NCBI RefSeq assembly: GCF_028622115.1
Contig: NZ_CP097263.1
Location: 2,852,001-2,916,000 of the forward strand
DNA from: Kutzneria chonburiensis
GTDB lineage: Bacteria; Actinomycetota; Actinomycetes; Mycobacteriales; Pseudonocardiaceae
Direction of reading: 5' to 3'
Length of the DNA stretch: 64,000 nt
How positions within the stretch are numbered: the first letter of the stretch is position 1; each line of letters starts with the position of its first letter. The notes under the pieces are model-generated. The model was not told where the DNA came from. It saw nothing but the letters and a program-made list of their open reading frames with translations, and did no database searches. The position numbers and the translations under genes are program-made. This document shows, piece after piece, positions 10,101 through 19,062 of the stretch.

Positions 10101-10954
10101 TCGATGCGGTGCCCGGCTCGATCTGCGATCGCCACCAGAGCGCCGGACGAATCGAACAGCAGGCTCTGTCCTGCCTCGGGCTTGGTGATCGTGTAGCCGA
10201 TATCGGTGCGCCGCAAGGGCCAGCGCGCACCTTCCACCGGAAGCACGTCGTCAGCGGTCGGCGTCGGGTAGACCAGCAGCACGCCGTCCGCGGCGACTAA
10301 CACCGCACCGTCGGCGTCGATCTCGAGCCGCTGGTCCACCGTCGCAGCCCACGTCTGCCCGAACGAGCGGCCCACCCGGTACGACGACAAATGGGTACGC
10401 GAGAGTACGAGTGGCAAAGCGCCCGGCAGTTCAAGGTCTGTCTGTGGCAGCAGCACTTCGCCGGTCGCGAGGTCCACCGGGTCCTTGGACTTCGTCCGCT
10501 GGTTCTCACCGACCGCGTGGCCACGGGGGTCGTCGTCGACGTGCTGTCGTGCGCTGCGTCCGCCACCACCACCGCCACCGACCGGCCTCGCTCTGCTCGC
10601 GCCTCCCCCGTGCGGGTCGATGTCTCCCTTGACATCCGGGTGGTGCTTCTTGAGCAGGCTTGCGCCTTGGGCATCGGCCTCCTCATAGAGGTCCGCGCTC
10701 GTGTGGAGCCGCCTGCCAGCTTCACCGGCGACCCGGCCGCCCTCTTCGAACACCTTGCCGGTGACCTCGACGCCCTTGCCCATCGCCTTCGCGACGACGG
10801 CGCCAACGCCCGACCTGTCGCCGCTGGCGTGGGAAACCAACTGCTGGCCGGCGGATTCCAACTTCTGACCGCCTTCAGCGATCTTCCCGCCGAACTCGGA
10901 CAGCTTCCCGCCGGAGCGCCGCATGTGATCGGGATGCACATGGAGTCGGCTCAT
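7112..10954 (-). CDS. RHS/YD-repeat polymorphic toxin
   Basis: This 1280-residue protein has four parts. Residues 1-95 are WXG100-like helices (HMRRSGGKLSEFGGKI, SADLYEEADAQGASLL). A Gly-rich linker follows, then a DUF6531-like domain (DPVDLATGEVLLPQTDLELP). From about 290 to 1090 there are tandem YD/RHS repeats (RYEYDESRHLTSVTDPLG and many relatives), which form a hollow shell. The core closes with YRHYDPEVGRYLSADP and WSDPVGLAPYR near residue 1145. The last ~134 residues are the variable toxin domain: FYSVQDEADARRLI, EFGPGLYTWETREDAEKYL, HGYDHVRRMTGRYGVENYF. FGPGLYTW resembles ADP-ribosyltransferase-like toxins, a weak inference. The WXG-like start suggests type VII secretion; no signal peptide is seen. 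Confidence 0.85.
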   Translation of the reverse strand: MSRLHVHPDHMRRSGGKLSEFGGKIAEGGQKLESAGQQLVSHASGDRSGVGAVVAKAMGKGVEVTGKVFEEGGRVAGEAGRRLHTSADLYEEADAQGASLLKKHHPDVKGDIDPHGGGASRARPVGGGGGGGRSARQHVDDDPRGHAVGENQRTKSKDPVDLATGEVLLPQTDLELPGALPLVLSRTHLSSYRVGRSFGQTWAATVDQRLEIDADGAVLVAADGVLLVYPTPTADDVLPVEGARWPLRRTDIGYTITKPEAGQSLLFDSSGALVAIADRAGHRIDFDRTTGGTLTEIRHSGGYRVAVDTVDGLITGLSVAGQPFVRFAYESRQLTEVIDAAGHSLRFSYDADGRLTEWVDRNDMWYRYHYDSGGRCVFAEGAGGQLNCTMEFDREQLVTTATDSLGHVTRYHLNEKSQVVAVFDPASGRTASEWDRYDRLLSRTDPLGRTTRFDYTEAGDLQRVTRPDGSQVVIERNHLRLPVTQVDPDGAIWRRDFDDVGNVIAVTDPAGAVTRYEYDESRHLTSVTDPLGGLTRIECNQAGLPVVVTDPLGAVAHYERDEFGRVIVVRDPVGGVSRLEWTASGKLARCSSPDGTVESWSYDGEGNLVEHVDASGAVTRTEFAGFDRPVAEIDPTGARTVFNYDTELRLVSVTNPAGLVWRYDYDAAGNLISETDFDGRTIGYARDAAGQLIAKTNGAGQTTTFEVDALGRTVARRSEDSTATFAYDAVGRLIRATNADADVVFTRDQLGRVVQEATDGRSVVSTFDAQGHRVSRVTPAGARSLWSYDAAGRPTALTSGAQQLAFDYDPAGRQTGWRFGVAALSQTWDDNHRLRTQALVAPGPADQQRLVQRRAYTYRNDGAVTNIVDQLAGVRQFELDPLGRVTGVAAADRQERYGYDLSGNLTEPARPHTAAGTLLRAAGDTRYEHDDHGRQIARHSRTLSGQARSWRYLWNCEDRLVAVTTPDQIIWRYVYDALGRRIAKLRLTPDNQVAEQTLFTWDGTTLAEQVHSSGHRTTWNHRPGSSTPVTQAEQDSIDERFYAIVTDIVGTPTELVDAAGNLAWRQNTTLWGAVLAPLQQAAYCPIRFPGQYHDLETGHHYNLYRHYDPEVGRYLSADPLGLAPAPNPRSYVGNPLLWSDPVGLAPYRVFYSVQDEADARRLIENGGEPWPTGTSHGSARAEFGPGLYTWETREDAEKYLAGQQAKGADVSVLEHRISEEDYGRLKSADLTKMDDDTATDIWNSGGNHGYDHVRRMTGRYGVENYFRAGVYGHFHTRRAP

Positions 10955-10969
10955 GCCGCACCTACGCCG

Positions 10970-11340
10970 CTAGACGAGCTCGCGGATCCGACGGTCCAGC
11001 ATCTCCAGCGATTCCCCATTGGCCAAGGCTGCCGCGGACAGCTGCCGGAACGCCAGCCGGTAGCCGTCGACGTCGTCCGTCGCGTCCGAATAGGCCAATC
11101 CCGTATGCCTTTCGGTGTAGACGGTGGTGAACTCCGGGGCCGCCATTCGCAGCAGCGTGAACGGCGTGCCGATACCGGAGTGCTCGCCATTGTCCAGTGG
11201 AACACCTGGAAGGTGATGTTCGGTCGGGCCGCCATCTCACACAGGTGCTCCAACTCTCGCCTCAGGACGAGCCGGCCGCCCACCGGACGCACCAGCGCCG
11301 GCTCACCGACCACCATGTGCAGGTCGGGCGCACTCGGCAT
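10970..11340 (-). pseudogene. DUF5753 (XRE-associated) protein, frameshifted C-terminal fragment
   Basis: The frame from 11340 reads MPSAPDLHMVVGEPALVRP, GGRLVLRRELEHLCEMA, NITFQVF and then loses sense. A different frame continues VPLDNGEHSGIGTPFTLLRM, FTTVYTERHTGLAYSD, YRLAFRQLSAAALANGES and ends in TAG at 10970. Together these are the ligand-binding DUF5753 domain found at the C terminus of actinomycete XRE regulators, with one frameshift near 11205. The N-terminal DNA-binding domain is absent. It ends 16 bp upstream of the RHS start. Confidence 0.6.
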
Positions 11341-11540
11341 GATGAGGGTCGCTGCGCCTCGACCCGCTCCCTTGCCTCCCGGCTCACTTCGAACGGTGCC
11401 GTCTTGAGCGGGCCCCGGGTATCAGACTGGGCGGCGGCCGAGATCCGGCCACTGCGTCGCCAGGGCTGGGGCCCTTGGTTGCTAGCCCGTAACCCGCGCC
11501 AACCGCCCTCCCGAACAGCCCCGCCGGCCTACTATCTGTA

Positions 11541-11551
11541 ATGATTATCAT
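11541..11551. promoter_or_regulatory. Zur-box-like palindrome
   Basis: ATGATTATCAT is a perfect palindrome around a central base and lies seven bases before an ATG at 11558. With its flanks (AATGATTATCATGA) it resembles the AATGATNNTCATT core of actinobacterial Zur operators, which repress zinc-starvation genes. Regulation is inferred from sequence only. Confidence 0.45.
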
Positions 11552-11557
11552 GAGCGT

Positions 11558-11725
11558 ATGACCTCGCTCGCTCGCGTCCCTGTGACGGTGCTGTCCCACA
11601 CGTACCCGTACCGCTCGACTGTCGGGTACGTCGTCAAGGACGCGGTGGGCGGGATCCTGGTGGTCCGCGGAATCTCAACGCACGCGCCCGAAGGCGTTGG
11701 TGACGGCGATATAGGCCAGACATAA
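11558..11725 (+). pseudogene. Short ORF after the Zur box, possible truncated CobW-type GTPase
   Basis: The 55-residue frame starts MTSLARVPVTVLS. VPVTVLS is the usual beginning of CobW/COG0523 zinc chaperones, many of which are Zur-regulated, but the P-loop that should follow (GxxGxGKT) is missing and the rest is unlike the family. I read it as the first 13 codons of a lost gene joined to unrelated DNA. An unrelated small peptide is also possible. Confidence 0.3.
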
Positions 11726-11740
11726 CAGCACGAGTGATCA

Positions 11741-11967
11741 TCATGCCTTGAGACGGACGTCTGCCAGACCTGGGGAGCCGGCAAGCTGACGGACCTGCTC
11801 AGTGGTGACTGAGGGTTGCAGGCGGCGCGGATGAGGTTTTCGGCAGGCGCAAGGTCGGCCGGTAACTGCTCGCCGGCGCTGTAGCCGGAGTTGGGCAGCA
11901 CCCACATGTCGCGCCGACCGGCGAAGGCCTGAGCCAGCGCGCTCCGCGGATTGTGGACGGCGACCAC
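11741..11967 (-). pseudogene. Unrecognised gene fragment with a frameshift
   Basis: The minus strand reads protein-like in one frame (HNPRSALAQAFAGRRDMWV, LPADLAPAENLIRAACN) and then in another frame to the stop at 11741 (TEQVRQLAGSPGLADVRLKA). Composition and codon bias suit coding DNA, but there is no proper start and the family is not recognised. It appears to be a decayed 3' end. Confidence 0.3.
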
Positions 11968-12026
11968 CGCTCCCTACCTTGACGGCAGAGGGGTTCACCG
12001 ACGCCGACCCGGAAGAGGATGTAGCG

Positions 12027-12362
12027 GTGGCAAAGCACAGAATGCCTACACCCCAGCGAAAATCGTGGCGGCAGAACCGGCTCCTCACGGCCATCTCAAC
12101 ACTCGTGGTCGCGATGACCATCGCCCTGCTGGCACCGGTCCTCGCCCACGCCCCGCGGTCGCTCGGCGGCGGTGCGCAAACCTGGATGTACCCACCGCCG
12201 AGCGACGGCGGGGCCACGCACGCCTTCGCGCATCCCGCCACGCCCACTATGGGTCCGGCGACCCATTCTGACGAATGCTCAATATTAAGGTCGACACCGA
12301 ATCGCGGACTTGTGTTGGCCTGGGAGCATCCGCAGATCTGCTCGTGCCGGACGGAGCCGTAG
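12027..12362 (+). CDS. Possible small secreted or anchored protein
   Basis: A GTG at 12027 is preceded by GGAAGAGG nine bases away. It opens a 111-codon frame with a basic N terminus (KSWRQNRLLTAIS) and one hydrophobic segment (TLVVAMTIALLAPVLAHA) that looks like a signal peptide. The remainder is rich in Pro, Gly, His and Thr, with two Cys near the end, and resembles nothing I know. A 10-bp inverted repeat (CGCTCGGCGG and its complement, around 12160-12205) lies inside it. The surrounding decay makes it uncertain that this is a gene. Confidence 0.3.
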   Translation: MAKHRMPTPQRKSWRQNRLLTAISTLVVAMTIALLAPVLAHAPRSLGGGAQTWMYPPPSDGGATHAFAHPATPTMGPATHSDECSILRSTPNRGLVLAWEHPQICSCRTEP

Positions 12363-12376
12363 ACTTCCCTTTCAGG

Positions 12377-14566
12377 TCAAGGCTTTCCCAGCGCTCTTCG
12401 GTCTGACCGCAGCGCCCACACGACGAGTGCCAATGCCACCACCATGTGGCCCGACGTGATGATCCCGGGCTTCGAGCTCAACGGATACTGGAAGGTGATC
12501 GGCGGCACGGCCAGCAGCGTCACGACCACGACCACCAGGACTCCGGCGGATGCGGGCACCAAGCGATAGCCGGCGATCACGCCCAACCCACACGCCAGCA
12601 GGCAGGAGGCGGCAAGCATCAGCACTACGAGCTCGACGCCCGCGAGCACTTTGAGGTCGTGGTATAGCGGCACGTCGGCCGCCAGCCGGCTGGCCGCGCC
12701 GAACAGGACGAACGCGGCCAGCAGGAGACATACGCCGACGTATGGCCGCGGCCGCATGGAGCGCACGTCGACCTGGCTGACGGACACCTCCCGCATCGCC
12801 CGCACGGAGGCTCGCCTGGCCACCAGGGCGAAGAGAACGGCCCAGACGGACCATGCCGCGAACGCGGTCAGGACGCCCCACAACAGTGGAAGCCGGCCGA
12901 GGCCGACTTCGACGACGATCGCGACGAGGCTCACCGTCGCAACCACGCCGTTCAGTCGCCGACGCCGGTCGAATCGGGCCAGGTTCACTGCTCGGCTGCC
13001 CTCGGCACGGTCCACCCATCCGGACAGGGACTCCTCGTCGACCGCCCTCGACATGCCGAGCAGATCCAACGCCAGCAGTCGCGAGGTGATGCTCCGCGCG
13101 CCGAATCCCCGCACGTGGTCCCACAACGGAATGCCGACCTCGGGCACGGTGATCGGTTGCGAGTTCGGACTGGCGAACGAGCCGAGGCGGCCGACGCTGT
13201 CGCTGGGGCTGCTGTAGTTGCGCCAGACGAGCTTCCGGCCCACCAAGGGCAAGGGCGACAACGCGGCCAGCAGCTCGTCGCGCAGCAGATATCCGACAAT
13301 GAACATCAAGAACGCGCTGTTCAGCACCGATCCCCACCCCCCGAGGTCCGTCAGCTGGCCCCACATTGCCGACACCGTGGCGTTGGCGCCGTTCGCGACA
13401 GCGGTGGCATAGCCGTCGGCCGGCATGCCTTGCGGGTCACCGACCATGGCCAAGGGCGCGCCGGTGTTCCAGCCCAACACGGACGCGGCGCCGACCATGC
13501 CCAACACCATCTTGGTGAACAGCACGAGCAACGGCTCCAACCGGCCCACGACCCCCACAGCGACCAGCAGGACGATGAACGACGGGAGGATCAGCTTGCG
13601 GCTTCGCCCCGAGCTGGCCAGCACGTGCATCGGACGCAGTCCGGAGCCCACGGTGAGCAGCACCTGGACGTCTCGCAGCCGTCGACCGCGCTCGCTGTCG
13701 GCCAGCAGCCGGTACACGAGGTAGCCGCCCATCGAGTGCGCGATCACGCACACGCGTGGGCACCGCTTCTGCAGCCACTCCAGGTCGTCCGCGATCGCGT
13801 CGATCAGGGTGTCCCGGTGCTGGGCCGAGCCGGCGATGGCCGCGACCTGCGCCACCAGGTGACCTCCCGGCCGCAGCAACGTGACGGCGAAACCCGAAAT
13901 CGCCAGGAGCAGCAGGCCACCGGTGATTAGCGGCGAAGCGATCAGGAAGGCGAGCACCGTGGCCGTGAGGAGCACGGCGAGGCCCATCCGCCAGAGGATC
14001 CGCAAGAGCGGCCCGATCACCGTGCGCTTGCCTTGCCCCGCAAGCAAATACAACGCGCGCCGCGGCCAGGACAGCCCGACCGGCATCGGCGCCGCCATCT
14101 GCTGGAGCATGGGCCGGTCCCGCATGTCCGGGGCGATCATGATGGTCAGGATCACCACCAGCCTCGCCGCCAGCCACCCCAGCATCCGCAGCCACGGCAC
14201 GAGCCGCCAGTGCTCCCCCGCCTTCAGCCGGTAGAAGGCATCCCGCCACTCCGTCGGCCGGAACACGTACTCCGCACGCGCTGTGCCGGAGCCCACCGTC
14301 ACCCGGCGGACCGCATGCCCGCCGTCCTCCTCATCGAGCCGGTCCGCCACCGCCTCCGGGCCGAGGTGGCGCCGCCACTCGCCGACGATGCCGTCGGTCT
14401 TGGTCGCCACCACCGTCTTCAGTGAGCCCGCGTCCGGCCGGTACGCGCCAATCCCTGGCACCACCAGCACACCGACACGTCCGCGGGCGCGGCTCGACCT
14501 CAGCGTGGCCGAGTCCTGAGCGGCACCCGTGCCAGTCCCCTGGCGCGCCCCGCCGGCCCGCCGCAT
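12377..14566 (-). CDS. Large membrane protein with alpha/beta-hydrolase-type core
   Basis: Read from the ATG at 14566 the protein has 729 residues; the frame stays open to 14701, but that extension is low complexity. An N-terminal segment has VGVLVVPGIGAYRPD, as in the first strand of alpha/beta hydrolases. A helical hairpin follows, then VCVIAHSMGGYLVYRLL, a nucleophile elbow with Ser in A-H-S-M-G-G. At least eight further hydrophobic stretches run to the C terminus (LILPSFIVLLVAVGVVG, SVLNSAFLMFIVGYLL, VGVCLLLAAFVLFG, MVVALALVVWALRS). It may be a membrane-bound lipase or esterase; the substrate is unknown. No operon partner is evident. Confidence 0.6.
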   Translation of the reverse strand: MRRAGGARQGTGTGAAQDSATLRSSRARGRVGVLVVPGIGAYRPDAGSLKTVVATKTDGIVGEWRRHLGPEAVADRLDEEDGGHAVRRVTVGSGTARAEYVFRPTEWRDAFYRLKAGEHWRLVPWLRMLGWLAARLVVILTIMIAPDMRDRPMLQQMAAPMPVGLSWPRRALYLLAGQGKRTVIGPLLRILWRMGLAVLLTATVLAFLIASPLITGGLLLLAISGFAVTLLRPGGHLVAQVAAIAGSAQHRDTLIDAIADDLEWLQKRCPRVCVIAHSMGGYLVYRLLADSERGRRLRDVQVLLTVGSGLRPMHVLASSGRSRKLILPSFIVLLVAVGVVGRLEPLLVLFTKMVLGMVGAASVLGWNTGAPLAMVGDPQGMPADGYATAVANGANATVSAMWGQLTDLGGWGSVLNSAFLMFIVGYLLRDELLAALSPLPLVGRKLVWRNYSSPSDSVGRLGSFASPNSQPITVPEVGIPLWDHVRGFGARSITSRLLALDLLGMSRAVDEESLSGWVDRAEGSRAVNLARFDRRRRLNGVVATVSLVAIVVEVGLGRLPLLWGVLTAFAAWSVWAVLFALVARRASVRAMREVSVSQVDVRSMRPRPYVGVCLLLAAFVLFGAASRLAADVPLYHDLKVLAGVELVVLMLAASCLLACGLGVIAGYRLVPASAGVLVVVVVTLLAVPPITFQYPLSSKPGIITSGHMVVALALVVWALRSDRRALGKP

Positions 14567-14803
14567 CTTCCTTGCTGACAACGATGTCAATCCCCCTGCC
14601 TCGTGCCGCGATGAGGCCAGCCCCATCGGCCGAACCGGACGGTAACACCGTGCAGAACCAACGCGAGCCCACTGAGCGGGGACAAGACGGCCAGATACCA
14701 CCAGTTCGAGCGATTTCTCGCAGAGGAACTGGACGCTTCACCGGAAACGCGACACCACAAGGCAGCGGTGCCTGGCGGAGCTAGTGCCCGCAGCCGGCCA
14801 CGC

Positions 14804-15417
14804 TCACGCGACCCTGGCAATGACGGAGGCCGCGGTCCCCAGCACGTAGACCACCGTGGTGTAGGTGATCAACTGATACTCCCGCCACCGCTTGCGGACC
14901 GTCACGAAGAAGCCGAGTGCGATCACCGCGGCGATGATGCTGTACACGAGGCCGACCAGCACGATGTCGAACCCGCGTAGGCCAGCATCGTCAACGAGTA
15001 GATGACCGCGTTCACGCCGAGCACGGCCAACTCTCGGCCGGCGAAAGCGGTCCGCGGGCGGCCGCGCTCAATGAGCAGCAAGGTGACGGTCACCAGCAAC
15101 GCGCCGACGAAGAAGCCGATGTTGCCGGTGTAGTACGAGTTGAAGAACAAACCCCCGCAGAGGTTGCCGGAGGCGTTGTCGCAATAGGTGTTGTACGTGA
15201 ACGGGGCAACCTCGTGCACACCATTGCCGGTGGCATAGAAGTAGGCGCCGATCACGAACGCCACCAGCATCCACAGCCGGGGCGACCGAGCCGACACCTC
15301 CCACAGCTACAGGGCGGTGATCACCACGGTGAGCAGGATGAGCACGCTCATCTGCACGACCTCGTGCAGGCGCAGGAAGTCGTGCGGGGGTAGGAGCAGG
15401 CGGACGGTGAACGACAC
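14804..15417 (-). pseudogene. Small polytopic membrane protein, broken by a stop and a frameshift
   Basis: Reading from a GTG near 15417 gives LLLPPHDFLRLHEVVQMSV and ILLTVVITAL, then an in-frame TAG at 15307-15309. The frame continues PRLWMLVAFVIGAYFYATG, SYYTGNIGFFVGALLVTV and AVIYSLTMLAYAG. Near 14975 a missing base shifts to FDIVLVGLVYSIIAAVIA, ending in TGA at 14804. Four membrane helices are clear when the frames are joined. Two independent lesions indicate real decay. The family is unknown. Confidence 0.55.
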
Positions 15418-15774
15418 CCGTTCCAACGTGACAAGGACAACAGCAATTGAGGTGGTGGTAAACAGCCAATTTAGTCTGTTGATTCGCGATGTTCGCCGAC
15501 TCGATCAGCACCCGACTCGTTGTTACGCTCGTTCGAACGCAGTGATCGACACGAACGGCCGGCGCTTTCACCAACCCAGGACCCTGCTGGATTCAATGCG
15601 CCGGTTGTGGACGCTTCCGCTCGACAGGCACGGCCAGGAACGGGCTGGCGTGTCGGTTCCCCGGCACACCAGCCCGGCCACCGCGCTCACACCCGGGCCG
15701 TCGCTGAAGCACCGGCCACCACGTCCGAGCACCTACCCGGACGACCGTCGCCGCCCACGGAGCCTCCCATAGAC

Positions 15775-17040
15775 ATGCCGCACACTTCTCCCGCACAGCG
15801 GACCCCGCTCACCCCGGACCAGCGCAACGCCTTCCTGGCCGCGCTGCTCGGCTGGATGATGGACGCCTTCGACTACTTCATCGTGATCTTCGTGTACGCC
15901 GACATCGCGGCCGAGTTCCGCGTGTCGCTGACCCAGATGGCTTTCGTCACCGCGGCCACGCTGCTCATGCGCCCGGTGGGCGCGCTGCTGTTCGGTCTGT
16001 GGGCCGACCGCGTCGGACGGCGCGTCCCGGTTCTGGTGGACGTCGCCTTCTACTCGATCGTCGGCTTCCTGTGCGCGTTCGCGCCGAACTTCACCGTGCT
16101 GTTCATCCTGCGCCTGCTCTACGGCATCGGCATGGGCGGCGAGTGGGGCCTCGGCGCCGCCCTGGCCATGGAGAAGATTCCCGCCCAGCGCTGCGGATTC
16201 TTCTCCGGCATCCTCCAGCAGGGATACGCCCTCGGCTACCTGCTCGCCTCCGTGGCCACGCTGCTGGTCGTCAACCTCGGCGGCCTCGGCTGGCGCTGGC
16301 TGTTCGCGCTGAGCATCCTGCCGGCCTTCGTCAGCCTGCTGATCCGCAGCCGGCTCAGCGAGTCCGAGGTGTGGGCGGACACCCGTGAGCACATGCGCGC
16401 CACCAACACCTCGGTCAAGTCCGTGCTGATGAACAAGGCCGTGCTGCGCCGGTTCTCCTATCTAGTCGTGCTGATGACCGCCTTCTGCTGGCTCAGCCAC
16501 GGACCGCAGGACATCTACCCGACCTTCCTCAAGTCCACCGACCACGGCGGTACTGGACTCTCCGCGAGCACGACGACCACCATCGCGATCATCTTCAACT
16601 TCGGGGCCCTGATCGGCGGCTTCGTCTTCGGCAGCCTGTCCCCAACGCTACGGCCGCCGCTACACCGCCGCGTTCTGCGCGGCGCTGGGCCTGCCCGTGC
16701 TGCCGATCTTCGCCTACTCCACCACGGCCGGCATGGTCTGCCTCGGCGCGTTCCTCATGCAGATCGTCATCCAGGGCACCTGGTCGATCATCCCGGCCCA
16801 CCTGACCGAGATGTCCCCGCCGTCCATCCGCGGCCTCTACCCCGGCGTCACCTACCAGCTCGGTAACTGCCTGGCCGCCTTCAACCTGCCCATCCAGGAG
16901 ACGCCGTCCACCGCCTACGGCTACCCGTTCGCACTGGTTTCCACGATGGTGCCGGTGTTCATCTCGGTCATCGTCCTGCTGCTGATCAGCAAGGAAGCCA
17001 AGGACATCGACTTCGGCCACGCCGATCCAACTGCCGCGAC
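15775..17040 (+). pseudogene. MFS transporter (organic acid/sialate:H+ symporter type), frameshifted
   Basis: From ATG 15775 the first ~290 residues show MFS landmarks: GWMMDAFDYFIVIFVYADI, LFGLWADRVGRRVPVL (motif A), LLYGIGMGGEWGLGAALAME and LSESEVWADT. Near 16640 an extra C in a run shifts the frame; [17 protein letters not shown] and the last helices ([35 protein letters not shown]) continue in the next frame. The second frame has no stop where the protein should end ([12 protein letters not shown]) and runs on antisense to the E1 gene, so the 3' end was also altered. It resembles lactate or sialate transporters of the SHS family. Nonfunctional unless the lesions are sequence errors. Confidence 0.65.
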
Positions 17041-17059
17041 GGCGTCAATCTGCCCCTGC

Positions 17060-18502
17060 TCATGCGCCGGGCCGAGCCTGCTCGGCCCGGCGCCGCCAGA
17101 TCGCCAGCGCCGGGTTGGTCGGGGCGCATGCGGGGCAGCTCGGGTCTCGTCCGAGCGGCACGGCGCCGTTGGCCGAGGACGTCGGCTTGCGGAACTGGAA
17201 GGTGGCGTTGTTGACGCTCGCTCCGTCTGTCGTGAGGTCGCGCCCGAGCTCGGTCTTGATGGTCTCGGCCGCCAGCAGCACGCCGGCCATGACCGACGTG
17301 AAGCCGACCGCGAACTGCGTCGGCACGTTCGATTCCGCCGTCCTACGCAGACTCTGGATCAGCCGGTTGCCCACCTCGTCGCATTGGCCACGGCCCAGCC
17401 ATTGAACGACATCCCGCTCGGCGACACCGACATCGAGCGCATGCCGAGCGATCGCCTCGGGCCCGGCGTCACGGAGTCGGGTGCGCAGCTCGTCGTCGCC
17501 GACGAGTGCCTCGGGCGGGTTGTAGCAACGCAGGCAAGCACCGACTCCGGGCGGCCCGGCACGCAGCACTTCCGCACGCAGGTCGCGGGTGCTCCCGGAC
17601 AGGATGGTCGCGACGTAGAGGTTCTGCAGCGCCTCTCGGGCCCGATTGCGGTCGACCGCAGACACGAGGACGCGAGGACGGGTGCGGACTTGCAGGCACG
17701 CTTCGAGCCGGCCGTCGCAGGCCTGCCAGGCGATCGAGCTGTCCCCGGCGATGCGCGCGGCCTCGTCCGCCTTTCCCATGCCGACGCTGTCCCGCCCGAA
17801 CAGTGGGCAGCGGTTGAGGTTGGTGATGTCGACGCCCTTCTCGTCCGCGTCGGCGACGACGATGTCGCCGGCCAGGCCTGGCGTCGCCCACAAGGTGTGG
17901 ATCCAGGTGCTGCCGACCGCCCCCACACCGGCCAGGGCGACGCCCGACAGGTCGAGGTCGGCCACATTGGCCGGCGCGTCGGCTGACGGGTGGTCGGCAA
18001 GGCACTGCTGCCAGCAGTCCCAGCCACGGATACCTGTCGCGGCCGCCACGTGCTCCGGGAGCCGAGCGCGGAGGTACACCTCGCCGACGGCGAGGGCCGC
18101 CGCCACGTACGATCCGACAGGCAGGTCGCTCACGCGCTCGGGGAAGGTCATCGGCTGGTCCGCGACGCCGCCCCACCAGCCATGGCCCAGCACGTAGCGG
18201 CAGCCGGGGTGTTCCTCTGCGCCGACGACCAGGACTGTGACGCCGTCGGCGGGTACCGCGACGAGGTCGACCGGGGCCGCGCCGATCGCGTTCCCGCCGA
18301 TGATCAGGGCGTCCGCCAGGGGCACGGTGCGCGGAGCCAGCGGCACCACCCGACCGGCCAGGGGCACGTCGAGCGGGCAGACGACGTGCACGGCGGAGAC
18401 GATCCCGTCGGTGCGGGCCAGGAGGTCGACCAGCATCCACGCCGTGTGCTGGGCAGCGGCTAGTCGCGCGGTCGCCGGTGCCACGACCACGGCCACCTCC
18501 AC
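17060..18502 (-). CDS. E1-like ThiF-family activating enzyme
   Basis: From a GTG at 18502, overlapping the JAMM gene by 43 bp, the product has 480 residues. The N-terminal ~185 residues are a nonstandard alpha/beta region ([14 protein letters not shown]). The adenylation domain follows with [12 protein letters not shown] (GxGxxGS, ~192-198), [18 protein letters not shown] (ATP-ribose Asp and the N-L-N-R motif) and [12 protein letters not shown]. Two Cys pairs (CLRC near 355, CPAC near the C terminus) suggest a zinc knuckle. The reaction expected of the family is adenylation and thioester capture of the Ubl C terminus, encoded three genes upstream. A thiamine or molybdopterin role is unlikely beside an E2-like and a JAMM gene. 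The start codon is uncertain; the adenylation domain is not. Confidence 0.85.
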   Translation of the reverse strand: MEVAVVVAPATARLAAAQHTAWMLVDLLARTDGIVSAVHVVCPLDVPLAGRVVPLAPRTVPLADALIIGGNAIGAAPVDLVAVPADGVTVLVVGAEEHPGCRYVLGHGWWGGVADQPMTFPERVSDLPVGSYVAAALAVGEVYLRARLPEHVAAATGIRGWDCWQQCLADHPSADAPANVADLDLSGVALAGVGAVGSTWIHTLWATPGLAGDIVVADADEKGVDITNLNRCPLFGRDSVGMGKADEAARIAGDSSIAWQACDGRLEACLQVRTRPRVLVSAVDRNRAREALQNLYVATILSGSTRDLRAEVLRAGPPGVGACLRCYNPPEALVGDDELRTRLRDAGPEAIARHALDVGVAERDVVQWLGRGQCDEVGNRLIQSLRRTAESNVPTQFAVGFTSVMAGVLLAAETIKTELGRDLTTDGASVNNATFQFRKPTSSANGAVPLGRDPSCPACAPTNPALAIWRRRAEQARPGA

Positions 18503-19062
18503 CGCGCGGGCGTCGGCGAACGGTCGGAGGCCGCCTCGGAGATCGCCTTCATGTCGGTCGGAGATGCGGTCCACAGCGGCCTCCTGAGATCGATCACCCC
18601 GGGGAGCACGCGCACGATCTCGTCGATGCGCGGCCCGGTGACGCGCCGCCAACCGGCCGGCTCGCGCAGGTGGATTCCGGACTGCCACAGCGTGGGCCGC
18701 CCGGCGGCATGCCACGGCAGGACGATCGACAGCGCGCCGGCGCGCTGGCTGTAGGCGCGACGGTCGTCGATGTGGGAGTGGTCGACGAAGTCGTTGCCGT
18801 GCGTGTGCACCTGGGCCAGACGCACGACTCCGAGGGCCTCGAAGTGCTCGCCGGCGCGTTCCATCGCGTCGACGGGAACGGTGAAGTTGCCCGGACTGGT
18901 GACGGCATCGGGAATGACCACGGTGGTGGCGAAGCCCTGGAGCGTGCCGTCGCGGTCGCGGTGGCGGATCCCATCGAGGTAGGCGACATGTTCGTGGCCG
19001 GCGGGCGCGGTGGCGAAGCGGTCGAGCAGGAGCTGCCACACCGGGTCAGGAATCGTCAGCAC
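18460..19062 (-). CDS. JAMM/MPN metalloprotease (deubiquitinase-like)
   Basis: This 200-residue protein starts with GTG at 19062, eight bases after ACGGAGG. The complete JAMM zinc signature is present: Glu24 in GHEHVAYL, then HTHGNDFVDHSHID at 86-99 (H-x-H-x7-S-x2-D). By family knowledge such enzymes cleave isopeptide or C-terminal peptide bonds of ubiquitin-like proteins. Here it could mature the Ubl tail, remove conjugates, or both. The gene overlaps the E2 gene by 17 bp and the E1 gene by 43 bp, so the products are probably made in fixed proportion. The C-terminal 30 residues are basic and Trp-rich, probably because that stretch doubles as the E1 coding sequence. Confidence 0.85.
   Translation of the reverse strand: MLTIPDPVWQLLLDRFATAPAGHEHVAYLDGIRHRDRDGTLQGFATTVVIPDAVTSPGNFTVPVDAMERAGEHFEALGVVRLAQVHTHGNDFVDHSHIDDRRAYSQRAGALSIVLPWHAAGRPTLWQSGIHLREPAGWRRVTGPRIDEIVRVLPGVIDLRRPLWTASPTDMKAISEAASDRSPTPARWRWPWSWHRRPRD

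Noticed and set aside
7700-10200. Tandem repeats that might be a CRISPR or other DNA repeat array
   Set aside because: They are degenerate protein-level YD repeats of the RHS gene with variable DNA sequence; no regular spacer pattern. No CRISPR array was seen anywhere in the window.
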